In this document: positions 28,216 to 37,102 of the stretch, in pieces
Position numbering within the stretch: position 1 is the stretch's first letter
Layout of the letters: every line of letters starts with the position of its first letter
Assembly: GCF_000732945.1 (NCBI RefSeq)
Contig: NZ_CP008944.1
Span: 2,242,310 to 2,306,309 of the forward strand
Direction: 5' to 3'
DNA: 64,000 nt
Source: Corynebacterium atypicum
GTDB lineage: Bacteria; Actinomycetota; Actinomycetes; Mycobacteriales; Mycobacteriaceae
Notes under the pieces: model-generated
Database searches by the model: none
The model's input: only the letters and a program-made list of their open reading frames with translations
Told to the model about the DNA's origin: nothing
Position numbers and translations under genes: made by a program

Positions 28216-28779
28216 ATGGGTAATCACACTGCCGGCGATCCTCAGGAGCCCCGAGAACCCCGAGAAGACGGCCTCCAAGATAACGCCCCGCAAGCGCGTG
28301 GATACGCGGATCAACGTGCGTCTAGTAAAGAACTCGCGGCTGAGTGGCTCCGGGGCAAGGAGGTGGCCTCTGGCGAGGCGGCACGCCGCCTCCAGGCCTA
28401 CCGGCCCACAACCGTGAAAAAGGTATGTGCCGGGTTGGGCATTGCCACAGCGATCTTACTTCTGCTCCCCGGCAACGAATACAGCTCCCTGGCCGGCTCC
28501 GACATGCTGAGCTACTGGGCCAATAAAGTGTCCGGCGCCGTGTTCTTCGCGCTCCCAGCGGTGTATTGGTGGGTGTGCAATCATCGCGATACCAAAACCA
28601 TCGCCGCCTGGGCGCAGGCGACCAAGGATTACGCATCGGCGTGGCAGTTCCTCTCCCCAGCGGAACGCCGGACGTTCGCCCAACCCTAGGACGAGCCGCC
28701 CTTACTGCCCAAGCGCTACTGGTGGGTCATCTGGATCGTGTGCTTCCTGTGCGTGATCCTCAGCCCCACCACACCCTAG
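28216..28779 (+). pseudogene. membrane protein interrupted by an in-frame amber codon
   Basis: The first open segment (157 residues, ATG 28216) has an acidic N-terminus, membrane helices (about 75-95 and 103-122), and a polar stretch ending AERRTFAQP at a TAG (28687-28689). In the same frame, coding-like sequence resumes at once (DEPPLLPKRYWWVIWIVCFL) and gives a clear last membrane helix before the next stop at 28777-28779. The natural reading is a three-helix protein of about 186 residues whose last helix is cut off by a single nonsense change. A genuinely shorter protein or readthrough are alternatives. No family recognised. Confidence 0.7.
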
Positions 28780-28893
28780 CCGCCTCTGCAGCCTCCCGTT
28801 AGCCGCCTCTTTTCACCCGGCACAGTGTGGCGAACGGCGCCGCCGGCCCCAGCCGCGACCGCGGACCGCGGAGCGGACATGCGCCCACGTCGC

Positions 28894-29712
28894 TTAGGCG
28901 CGAGCCCGGTTGACCTGGGTGCCAAAGTTGTACTTCCGGCCGCCGCCAATGCCGCGCAGCGAGACGCACAGGCCCTCGGAATCCTGCGGCAAAAACCCAG
29001 AGAGCACGTCCGCGCCGTAGTCGAAGAGGAGCTCCGTCATCGGAGTGAATGGGCCCACCACCGCGGTCATCGCGTCTCGCGACAGCTCCAACAGCCGGGG
29101 CAGCGTCTTATTCACCAGCGCCGATCCAGTGATGAACACCCAGTCGGAGCGCGGCGGCAAGTACTCGGCCGCGGAATCGGGGAAGTCCCCGTCCATCGGT
29201 GCACGCTCCAGGATGGATAAGTCGCACACGGGGTTGAGCACCTGCTCGAGGCCCTTAAAGTGCCCCACCACGGCGACCTTCTTGCCGGCAACCCGCTCCC
29301 GGAACACCCGGAACGAATCGCCGCGCGAGACACCCAGCACTCGGGCACGCCTGCCCTGGGACAGGTCCGCCACGTCAACGCCCACCTGGCCGCCGCGCTC
29401 CGGCGCGTTGTAGCAGGCGTTCATCGCGGCCACCCCGATGCCAGCCTCGGTAAAGTTCCACGAGCGGGCTAGTCCTGCGGCCTCGCTCAACGGCATCCCG
29501 AACAGTCCGGCCGATCCAGAGTAGGAGACCGGCCTTCCCGACTCCCGGTAGACCCCCGCCATACCGACCTGCCCGCTCGAGCTTTTCACCCATGCCCAGC
29601 GGCCGGCCACCTGGTAATCCACCACCGTAAGGTCGGCGGGGATGCCACTGGCCAGCTCCTCGTAGAGCGCCCAAGGGTTAGGGCTGTGAACCGCACCGGT
29701 GCCGCGTCCCAC
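28894..29712 (-). CDS. DUF364 heavy-metal-chelation-type protein
   Basis: 272 residues. The C-terminal half matches the DUF364/DUF4213 pattern: KKVAVVGHFKGLEQ, then LSILERAPMDGDFPDSAAEYLPPRSDWVFITGSALVNKTLPRLLEL and VVGPFTPMTELLFDYGADVLSG. Members are predicted to bind metals or act next to metal/cofactor transport, but no reaction is known. The start is a GTG 7 bp after the leuS stop, so it is probably co-transcribed with leuS. Alternative downstream starts were not clearly better. Confidence 0.75.
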   Translation of the reverse strand: MGRGTGAVHSPNPWALYEELASGIPADLTVVDYQVAGRWAWVKSSSGQVGMAGVYRESGRPVSYSGSAGLFGMPLSEAAGLARSWNFTEAGIGVAAMNACYNAPERGGQVGVDVADLSQGRRARVLGVSRGDSFRVFRERVAGKKVAVVGHFKGLEQVLNPVCDLSILERAPMDGDFPDSAAEYLPPRSDWVFITGSALVNKTLPRLLELSRDAMTAVVGPFTPMTELLFDYGADVLSGFLPQDSEGLCVSLRGIGGGRKYNFGTQVNRARA

Positions 29713-29718
29713 CGGGGC

Positions 29719-32619
29719 CTACTTCACCACAAGGTTGATCATCCGGCCGGGCACCAGGATCTCCTTGACCACGGTCTTGCCCTCCAGGTGCCCGGCGATG
29801 CGCTCCTCGGCCTTGGCCGCAGCCAAGATGTCCTCGCGCGCGGCGTCGGCAAGCACGGTCACATGTCCGCGCACCTTGCCGTTGACCTGCACCGGAAGCC
29901 GCACCTCATCGTCGGTCAGCCACTTCTCCTCGGCCACCGGGAAGGCCTCGTAGGCCAGCGTCTGCTCGTGACCGAGCCGGGCCCACAGCTCCTCGGCGAT
30001 GTGCGGGGCCACCGGGGCGAGCATAAGCACCAGCGGCTCCACCAGGGCCAGCGGGACCGAACCTGGGTAGGTCTTAGTGAGGTAGTTGACGTAGCCGATG
30101 AGCTTGGCCACCACCGTGTTATCGCGAAGCGCCTCGTAGTCCTCGCGCACCCCGGCGATGGTGCGGTGCAGCGCCTTGAGGTCCTCCTCGGTCGGCTCCG
30201 CGCCGCCATCGCCCGCCCCCGAGGCGCCCGTGTCGACGAGCACGGCGCCGGTGGCCTCGTCGATCACCAGCCGCCACGTGCGCTGCAAGAAGCGGTAGGC
30301 GCCCACCACATCCTTCGTCGCCCAGGGCCGCGAGGTATCCAGCGGGCCCATCGACATCTCGTAGACGCGCAGCGTATCGGCTCCGAAGTCGCGGCAGATA
30401 TCGTCGGGCGCCACCGCGTTCTTGAGCGACTTGCCCATCTTGCCGTACTCCTGAAAGACCTCCTGGCCCTGGTAGAAGAACTTGCCGTCGCGCTCCTCGA
30501 CCTCGGCCGCCGGCACGTACACCCCGCGGGCGTCCGTGTACGCGTAGGCCTGGATGTAGCCCTGGTTATACAGCCGCCGGTAGGGCTCCTTTGAGGTGAC
30601 AAACCCAAGGTCAAAGAGCACCTTGTGCCAGAACCGAGAGTAGAGCAGGTGCAGCACCGCGTGCTCCACGCCGCCGACGTATAGGTCCACCCCGCCGGGA
30701 TCGTTCTCGCCGTGCATGTCCGGGCGCGGGCCCGTCCAGTAGCGCTCGTTTTCGATGTCACAGAAGGCTTCGTCGTTGTGCGGGTCGATGTAGCGCAACT
30801 GGTACCACGACGACCCCGCCCACTGCGGCATGACGTTGGTATCCCGGTAGTAGGTCTTCTCGCCGTCGCCCAGGTCTAGGCGCACCTCGACCCAGTCGCG
30901 TTCCTTGGCCAGCGGCGGCTGCGGCTCGCTGTCCGCGTCCTCCGGGTCGAAGGTCGGCGGGGCGTAGTCGGCCACCTCGGGCAGCGTGACGGGCAGCATC
31001 GAGGCCGGAAGCGGGTGGGCCACGCCCTCTTCGTCGTACACGATGGGGAAGGGCTCGCCCCAGTACCGCTGCCGGGCAAAGAGCCAATCGCGCAGCTTGT
31101 ACTGGACCTTGCGAGCCCCGCAACCGTTGGCCTCCAGCCAGGCGATCGTCTTATCGATCCCCTCCTTTTTGCCCACGCCGTTGAGGTCCAGCCCGGTGGA
31201 GTTCGCGGAGTTGACGTGCGGGCCGTCCCCGGTAAACGCCGCCTCGGCGATGTCTCCGCCGTCCAGCACCTGCACGATTGGCAGCCCGAAGACGTGCGCG
31301 AACTCGAAGTCTCGCTCGTCGTGCGCGGGCACGGCCATGATGGCGCCGGTCCCGTAGCCGGTAAGCACGTAATCAGCGATGAAGATCGGAACCTCTTTGC
31401 CGCTGACCGGGTTGACACCGTATGCGCCCAAGAACACGCCGGTCTTGTCCTTGTTCTCCTGGCGCTCCAGGTCGGACTTGGCGGCAATGTCGCGCCGGTA
31501 GCGGGCCACGGCGTCTGCCGGGTTGGCCGCACCGTAGGTCCAGCGCTCGTCCACCCCCTCGTACGAGCCGGAGCCGGCGGCCACCAGGGCGTCGACAAGC
31601 TCGTGCTCCGGGGCGAGCACCAGGTACGTCGCCCCAAACAGGGTGTCGGGCCGGGTGGTAAACACACGGATCGCGTGGCCGGCGGCGAAGAAGTCCACCT
31701 CGGCGCCCTCGCTGCGCCCGATCCAGTTGCGCTGCATCGTTTTGACCTTCTCCGGCCAATCCAGAAGCTCTAGGTCATCGAGTAGGCGATCGGCGTACGC
31801 CGTGATGCGCATCATCCACTGGGAAAGCCGGCGGCGGAACACCGGGAAGTTGCCGCGCTCCGAGCGGCCCTCGGCGGTGACCTCCTCGTTGGCCAGCACA
31901 GTGCCCAGGCCAGGGCACCAGTTGACCATCGAGTTCGCCCGGTAGACCAGGCGGAAGGTGTCCACCACGCGCTGCTGGTCCAGCCGCGAGAGCTCCGCAT
32001 AAGGGAGGGCGAAGCCAGCCGGGGTGGGGATCTTTCCAGACTCCAGCTGGGGGATGAGCTCCGCGATTGGGCGCGCCTTCCCGGCCTCCGCGTCGAACCA
32101 GGAGTTATAGATGGTCAAGAAGATCCACTGGGTCCACTTGAAAAACTCCGGGTCGGTGGTGGCCACGCTGCGGCGCTGGTCGTGGCCCAGCCCAAGCACC
32201 CCGAGCTGGCGGCGCATGTTCTTGATATTTGCCATTGTGGTCGTGCGCGGGTGGGTGCCGGTTTGGATGGCGTACTGCTCGGCCGGCAGCCCGAAGGCGT
32301 CATAGCCCAGCGTGTGCAGTACATTCTTGCCCAGCATGCGGTTAAAGCGCGCGAAGACGTCGGTGGCGATGTAGCCGAGCGGGTGGCCCACGTGGAGGCC
32401 GGCACCCGAGGGGTAGGGGAACATGTCCTGCACAAAGAGCTTGTCCGCGGGCAGCTGGTGGCCATCCGCCGGGGCCAGGTCACCCACGGGGTTCGGCGCG
32501 TTGAAGGTGCCATTTTCGCGCCAATAGTTCTGCCAGCGCGCTTCGATGTCCTGCGCGAGCTTCGCAGTGTAGCGGTGCGCGGGCTCTTGGGGGGTGCTCG
32601 GTTGTTCCATAGCGCTCAA
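29719..32619 (-). CDS. leuS: leucyl-tRNA synthetase
   Basis: 966 residues, actinobacterial length. The HIGH-type motif is seen in [20 protein letters not shown], the KMSKS-type loop in [13 protein letters not shown] (KMGKS variant), and the CP1 editing domain lies between, with [19 protein letters not shown], the Thr-rich editing motif. The enzyme charges leucine onto tRNA-Leu in the cytosol. No T-box or leader was recognised. The DUF364 gene follows closely on the same strand. Confidence 0.98.
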   Translation of the reverse strand: MSAMEQPSTPQEPAHRYTAKLAQDIEARWQNYWRENGTFNAPNPVGDLAPADGHQLPADKLFVQDMFPYPSGAGLHVGHPLGYIATDVFARFNRMLGKNVLHTLGYDAFGLPAEQYAIQTGTHPRTTTMANIKNMRRQLGVLGLGHDQRRSVATTDPEFFKWTQWIFLTIYNSWFDAEAGKARPIAELIPQLESGKIPTPAGFALPYAELSRLDQQRVVDTFRLVYRANSMVNWCPGLGTVLANEEVTAEGRSERGNFPVFRRRLSQWMMRITAYADRLLDDLELLDWPEKVKTMQRNWIGRSEGAEVDFFAAGHAIRVFTTRPDTLFGATYLVLAPEHELVDALVAAGSGSYEGVDERWTYGAANPADAVARYRRDIAAKSDLERQENKDKTGVFLGAYGVNPVSGKEVPIFIADYVLTGYGTGAIMAVPAHDERDFEFAHVFGLPIVQVLDGGDIAEAAFTGDGPHVNSANSTGLDLNGVGKKEGIDKTIAWLEANGCGARKVQYKLRDWLFARQRYWGEPFPIVYDEEGVAHPLPASMLPVTLPEVADYAPPTFDPEDADSEPQPPLAKERDWVEVRLDLGDGEKTYYRDTNVMPQWAGSSWYQLRYIDPHNDEAFCDIENERYWTGPRPDMHGENDPGGVDLYVGGVEHAVLHLLYSRFWHKVLFDLGFVTSKEPYRRLYNQGYIQAYAYTDARGVYVPAAEVEERDGKFFYQGQEVFQEYGKMGKSLKNAVAPDDICRDFGADTLRVYEMSMGPLDTSRPWATKDVVGAYRFLQRTWRLVIDEATGAVLVDTGASGAGDGGAEPTEEDLKALHRTIAGVREDYEALRDNTVVAKLIGYVNYLTKTYPGSVPLALVEPLVLMLAPVAPHIAEELWARLGHEQTLAYEAFPVAEEKWLTDDEVRLPVQVNGKVRGHVTVLADAAREDILAAAKAEERIAGHLEGKTVVKEILVPGRMINLVVK

Positions 32620-32676
32620 GCTTACTAGCCGGCCTGGGGCTATTTACTTACCAGGCCACGCCCTTAAAATAAGGAT

Positions 32677-33147
32677 ATGCTGCGCTACGTATATCTGGCC
32701 GTTGGCTGCTTAGCGTTGGGGCTTGGCGCCTTGGGCATCCCGCTGCCCGTTCTGCCGACGACGCCCTTCCTCCTGCTGGCCGTCTTCTGCTTTGCGCGCA
32801 GTTCCAAGCGCCTGGAGCACTACCTGCTCAACCACCGCGTCTTCGGCGCGTACATCACAAACTACTATCACCGGCAGATGACGCCCACCCACAAAGCGCG
32901 CACGCTCGCGCTCATGTGGACTGGCCTGGTGATCTCGATGTTCTTCGTGCCCAACTGGTGGCTGGTGGGTCTTTTGGCGGCCATCGGCGCGGGCGTGACC
33001 GTACACATCGCCAGGCTCAAGCCTCGCCCTGAGCGCGCACCGCAGGCCGGGCAGGCTGGGCAGTTGCTTGACGACGCCGCGCCAACCTCCGCCGGGCACG
33101 CCCCGGAAGGGGATGCCTCCAGGGCGGGGGAGCGAAGCGAGCGCTAG
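32677..33147 (+). CDS. YbaN/DUF454 small membrane protein
   Basis: 156 residues. The first 100 residues match the DUF454 (YbaN) pattern: LGALGIPLPVLPTTPFLLLAVFCFARSS, then HRVFGAYITNYY and MTPTHKARTLALMW, with membrane helices at about 4-24, 26-42 and 84-112. The C-terminal 50 residues are a polar Ala/Glu/Arg-rich tail. The function of YbaN proteins is unknown. It is divergent from leuS with a 57-bp gap. Confidence 0.85.
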   Translation: MLRYVYLAVGCLALGLGALGIPLPVLPTTPFLLLAVFCFARSSKRLEHYLLNHRVFGAYITNYYHRQMTPTHKARTLALMWTGLVISMFFVPNWWLVGLLAAIGAGVTVHIARLKPRPERAPQAGQAGQLLDDAAPTSAGHAPEGDASRAGERSER

Positions 33148-33157
33148 CGGCCACGTG

Positions 33158-34657
33158 CTAGCCGACGAGCGCTGCGTAACCGCGATCGAAGCGCTCGGCA
33201 AGACCCTGGTAGTAGCCCTGCGTGTCATCGTCAAGCCGCGGCGCAAACTCGGCGCCGAACGGCGGTGTGGCGCGCCGGCCGGCGGGGTCCAGGACGCCGA
33301 GAGCAATCAGCGCCGTACCGCGCAGCGTGGCGCGTTTCATCTCCAGAGGAACCACCGGGGTCGCCAGGGTATCGGCCAGAATCGCCAACCACGTCGGATG
33401 ATCGGTGGCCACCCTCCCAGAAACTACGACGCGCTGCGGCGCGGCGGCCATCGCCTGCCACACCCGCCGATAGGAATGGGCAATCGCCTCGAAGACGCCG
33501 CGCCAAATATCCAGAACCGTCGTATCGTCCGTCACGTTCCACAACGCGGCCTTAGCGTCCGCCGCCCAACCGGTGGCCCGCTCGCCGGAGAAGAAGGGCA
33601 ACACGTCCGGCACATGCTGCCGGGGCCGCTCGCCGAGGGCCCGCGCGAGCTCCCCGGCGTCCACTTCGGCGAGCACCCGCTCCATCCAGCTCACGGCCCG
33701 GCCGACGTCATTGAGCGCGCCGCCCACGATCCACCGAGACGAAGAAAGGCGATAGCACCACAGGCCCGGATCAACGTGCTCGGGGCAGGTATCCACAATC
33801 ACCCGCATCGCCCCCGAAGTAGCAGCCGCCACGGCCACCGTGTGCTCGTCGGTGGCCCCCGGTCCCACGTTCGACGGCCAGCCATCAGATATGGGGTAGA
33901 ACCACGCGATCCCGTTGAGCTCCTCCCAGGGGCTCGCGGTGGGGTAGGCAGGCTCGTCCGGATCGAAGATCTCGGCGAACAGCTCGGCCGGAACGCCAAG
34001 CGCGTCGAGCGTCGTCCGATCCAGCTCGCCGGTGGCGAACTCGATGATGCCCGACCACGCCGCAAGCGAGGTCGCCATACCGGTGATACCCGCCAGGCGG
34101 TGATAGACGTACTCGCCGATCGACATGACGTGCGCCAACTTCTCCCACACCTCCGGCTGGGTCTCCCGCAGCCACAGCAGCCGCGCCGGGAAGTACGAGG
34201 TATGCAGCCTCACCCCGGTGCGCTGATGGTAAGAGCGTTCATCGACGAGCTCGCGCGCCTGGGCGACAAAGGGCGCACAGCGCGAATCCGCGTACGTGAT
34301 CGCGGGGGTGAGCGCCTGGCCGGCCGCGTCTACCGCCACCAGCGAGGAAGCAAACGAGTCCAGCGCCACCCCGGAAACTTCGAGACCCTTCTTGCGCGCG
34401 AAGGCCACGATCCCCTCAACAACCTCGCGGCACTCCTCTGCTACCTGATCGGCGTCGATAATGCTCGTGCCATCCGGGGCCGTGGTGAACTCGTGCGCGA
34501 TGCGCTCCTTGGAACCCTTAACCGGGCGCCCAGTCGCGTCATACAAGCCGCCGCGCGACGCGGTGGAGCCGACGTCAAGGCCAAGGACGAAAGGCCCGCG
34601 CGCCTCGGCGAGCGGAACCGACATCGAAGGAACTTTTTTCTTCTTCTCCTGGTGCAT
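33158..34657 (-). CDS. FGGY-family carbohydrate kinase (gluconate/xylulose type)
   Basis: 499 residues in the ribokinase-like FGGY fold: ATP loop FVLGLDVGSTASRGGLYD, the Asp/Ser region GVALDSFASSLVAVDA, sugar-site segment and a second phosphate loop in RVVVSGRVATDHPTWLAILADTL. The substrate cannot be told; the overall pattern suggests gluconate or a related polyol. A second in-frame ATG at 34624 starts with MSVPLAEARG and may be the real start, since the eleven residues before it are Lys-rich (KKKK). The gene lies 10 bp beyond the ybaN-like gene (convergent) and downstream of a symporter gene on the same strand. Confidence 0.8.
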   Translation of the reverse strand: MHQEKKKKVPSMSVPLAEARGPFVLGLDVGSTASRGGLYDATGRPVKGSKERIAHEFTTAPDGTSIIDADQVAEECREVVEGIVAFARKKGLEVSGVALDSFASSLVAVDAAGQALTPAITYADSRCAPFVAQARELVDERSYHQRTGVRLHTSYFPARLLWLRETQPEVWEKLAHVMSIGEYVYHRLAGITGMATSLAAWSGIIEFATGELDRTTLDALGVPAELFAEIFDPDEPAYPTASPWEELNGIAWFYPISDGWPSNVGPGATDEHTVAVAAATSGAMRVIVDTCPEHVDPGLWCYRLSSSRWIVGGALNDVGRAVSWMERVLAEVDAGELARALGERPRQHVPDVLPFFSGERATGWAADAKAALWNVTDDTTVLDIWRGVFEAIAHSYRRVWQAMAAAPQRVVVSGRVATDHPTWLAILADTLATPVVPLEMKRATLRGTALIALGVLDPAGRRATPPFGAEFAPRLDDDTQGYYQGLAERFDRGYAALVG

Positions 34658-34674
34658 CGCGCCCCAGCTTAACC

Positions 34675-35901
34675 TTAGGACTCCTGTCGGGCCGGCGCTT
34701 CGTCTGCCTCGACAGCACGAGCGGGCGCGATTTTGCCGCGCGCAAATTTGTCCACCACGAGGGCAATCGCGCCGTCGCCAGTCACGTTGGCCGCGGTGCC
34801 GAAGGAATCGATGGCGATGTAGGCGGCGATCATCAGCGCAACATTATTGTCGTCAAAGCCCAGCATCGAGCTGAGCAGCCCCACGGCGGCCATGATCGCA
34901 CCGCCCGGCACACCCGGGGCCGCGATCATGGTGATGCCCAGCATGAGCACGAAACCGATCGCCAAGCCCGCGGAGACCTCCATGCCGGTCAGGTACACGA
35001 TGGCGAAGGCGAAAAGCACGATCTTGATCATCGAACCGGCCAGGTGGATGGTGGCGCACAGCGGCACCATAAAGCCGGCGACGTTCGCGTCCACCTTGTT
35101 CTTCAAGGTAGCTCGCAGCGTGACCGGAATCGTCGCCGCAGAAGAGGAGGTACCCAGCGCGGTGGCATAGGCCGGAAGCATATTCCCCAGCGCCTTGAAG
35201 GGGTTGGTGCCGGCGATCGCGCCCGCCAACAGGTACTGGACCACCAGGTAGACCAACGTCATCGCGATGGAAAGTACAAGCACGGTGCCAAAGACCACGA
35301 AGGTGGACGCAAGGTTATCGTTCATGCCCAAGTTCAAGAACATGCCGAAGATGAACACAGGCAGCAGCGGGACAATGAAGCTGCTGATCACCTTCATGAT
35401 CACGGCCTCGAGCTCACGGCTGGCCCTGTAGAGGGTATCCGACTTGACCACCGTCATAGCCACGCCGACGCAGAAGGCAAGCAGTAGCGCCGTCATCACC
35501 TCGAAGGGCGGCGGCATCTCGATATCAAAGTAGGCGGAAAGATCGCCTTCGGAGACGTCGGCGATGTCTTCGCTGACGCTCTGGCCGCCCAGCAGCACCG
35601 GGTAGAGACCGCGGGCCACCGCATAAGACAGGAAGCCCGCGATGATCGTCGAGGTATAGGCGATAGCAGTGGTGATGCCCAGCCACTTGTCAGCTCCCCG
35701 ACCCAGCCCGGCGATCGCCGGGGTGATCAACGCAAAAATGAGCACCGGGACGAAGAAGCTTAAGAAATTGCCAAAGAGCCCGTTGAAGGTGGCAAACACG
35801 CGAGCCAGCCATTCTGGAAAGAAGAAGCTGCAGATGACCGCGAGGATGATCGCTACGATCACGCGAAAAAGGAGAGAACTAGTGATTTTTTTGATATTCA
35901 T
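34675..35901 (-). CDS. DAACS-family dicarboxylate/amino acid:cation symporter
   Basis: About 408 residues from ATG 35901 (the frame is open to 35934). The DAACS signature is clear: the serine-rich re-entrant loop ALGTSSSAATIPVTLR, the substrate/sodium segment NVAGFMVPLCATIHLAGSM, and the second loop GAIMAAVG followed by SFGTAANVTGDGAIALVVDKF. It imports dicarboxylates or acidic/neutral amino acids with sodium or protons across the cytoplasmic membrane. It is 17 bp upstream of the FGGY kinase on the same strand, so the two may be one operon, which would suggest uptake and phosphorylation of separate substrates. Confidence 0.9.
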   Translation of the reverse strand: MNIKKITSSLLFRVIVAIILAVICSFFFPEWLARVFATFNGLFGNFLSFFVPVLIFALITPAIAGLGRGADKWLGITTAIAYTSTIIAGFLSYAVARGLYPVLLGGQSVSEDIADVSEGDLSAYFDIEMPPPFEVMTALLLAFCVGVAMTVVKSDTLYRASRELEAVIMKVISSFIVPLLPVFIFGMFLNLGMNDNLASTFVVFGTVLVLSIAMTLVYLVVQYLLAGAIAGTNPFKALGNMLPAYATALGTSSSAATIPVTLRATLKNKVDANVAGFMVPLCATIHLAGSMIKIVLFAFAIVYLTGMEVSAGLAIGFVLMLGITMIAAPGVPGGAIMAAVGLLSSMLGFDDNNVALMIAAYIAIDSFGTAANVTGDGAIALVVDKFARGKIAPARAVEADEAPARQES

Positions 35902-36159
35902 TGCGCGAGGCTTTCTGTGAAGCGGTAAATCCATGCAGAAAATGGAATGACCATTATGTTTCGTGCCGCCGTTATGCGGTGGGGTTTAGGGTAGTGCAAG
36001 GTTTCTTTCAGGCCAAGACGGAGCCTGAGCTGGCGGGGCGACAGCGTGAGCTGCACGGTTGCGCCGAGCACGAGGCGAAACGGCACGCGAACCTCGGGCA
36101 CCCAGGTTGCTTACTCCGCGATAACAGGTTATTGCTAGGAGTTTTCTACACTGATCCCT

Positions 36160-36579
36160 ATGACGATTTTTGCTGTTGTGCTCGCGGTCCTCGGCGTGGC
36201 GGTCCTCGCGGTAGGCGGGCTGGCGTGGACGGGGAAGCTCCCGGGCAACTCTGTGGTGGGCATTAGAGTGCCCGAGGTGCGCAAGTCTAAGGAGCTGTGG
36301 GTGCTCGCGCACCAGGTAGCCGCGCCGATGTGGGTGTTCGCCGGGGTGCTGTTCCTGTTTGCTGCGGCGTTCGCCACGATCTTGGTGGGCTGGGGCGTAC
36401 TCGTGCCCATCATCTTGGTTATCGCCGCATTGGCGGCGATCGGCGCCGGCGCCGGACGCGGCGCGCACACGGTGGCCGCGATAGACGCCCGACGTTTGGT
36501 GGCAGAGGACGCCGATGACACCCCGAAGGTGAACCTTTCGGCGTTGCGCAAGGCGGCCAAGAAGCTCGACGAGGAATAA
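36160..36579 (+). CDS. SdpI-like membrane protein
   Basis: 139 residues. The N-terminal 115 residues match SdpI-family immunity/membrane proteins: a first helix, then TGKLPGNSVVGIRVPEVRKSKELWVLAHQVAAPMW, two more helices and a basic C-terminal tail. SdpI of Bacillus is an immunity protein against a killing factor, but many homologues have no linked toxin and none is seen here. A strong bidirectional hairpin follows (36608-36659). Confidence 0.82.
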   Translation: MTIFAVVLAVLGVAVLAVGGLAWTGKLPGNSVVGIRVPEVRKSKELWVLAHQVAAPMWVFAGVLFLFAAAFATILVGWGVLVPIILVIAALAAIGAGAGRGAHTVAAIDARRLVAEDADDTPKVNLSALRKAAKKLDEE

Positions 36580-36607
36580 GCCAGCAGGATTCTGCCGCGC
36601 ACGTGCG

Positions 36608-36659
36608 AAGGCCCCGCTCCTAATAACCCAGTTCTTGAGGGGAGAAGGAGCGGGGCCTT
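36608..36659. terminator. bidirectional terminator
   Basis: AAGGCCCCGCTCCT (36608-36621) and AGGAGCGGGGCCTT (36646-36659) are perfect 14-bp inverted arms flanking a 24-bp loop. It lies between the SdpI-like gene (plus) and the end of the surface-protein locus (minus) and can serve both. Confidence 0.85.
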
Positions 36660-37086
36660 ATCGGCGCGACATGCCACCCCGGTTATACACCGGAGGTTTT
36701 CTTCGGCTCTCGCCCCGCCCCGGAAGCGTCGCCGCCAGAGCAGGGCGCCAAACTACTCGTCTTCGGTAGCAGGTACCTCGAGTTCGTCGTGAGATACTGC
36801 CTCGTCGATGACGTCTTCAACGCTTTCCATCGCGGGATCGTCCGCAGCCGGGTCCGAGCCCTCGGGCTCGGCTGGCGTGGCGTCCGGGTTAACGGAGGCG
36901 TTGGGGTCGATCGGCTTCAGCACATCGCTCGAGCTGCCGGAACCGGAGCCGCCGGGTGTGCACGCGCTGATCATGATTCCACCGATGGCCAGGCCGGCGA
37001 TCACCAGCCCGATGGCACCAGCGGCGGTGCGAACCTCGGGCTTGTTCAGCATCGCGTTGAAGTCCTCCACCATCCGTGCCAGCTGC

Positions 37087-37102
37087 GGGTTATAGGGTTA
37101 TA
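37087..37102. repeat. 8-bp tandem duplication causing a frameshift
   Basis: GGGTTATA occurs twice back to back. On the minus strand this gives TATAACCCTATAACCC in the codons for GLYNP; with one copy removed, the frames on each side join exactly (GLYNPQLARMVEDFNAML). This looks like a slipped-strand duplication. Confidence 0.85.

Noticed and set aside
33068..34672. 534-codon plus-strand frame opposite the FGGY kinase
   Set aside because: Low-quality Arg-rich antisense frame; the kinase motifs on the minus strand are unambiguous.
36160..36579. SDP-like toxin-immunity system
   Set aside because: Only an SdpI-like protein is present; no toxin precursor or SdpR-like regulator lies adjacent.
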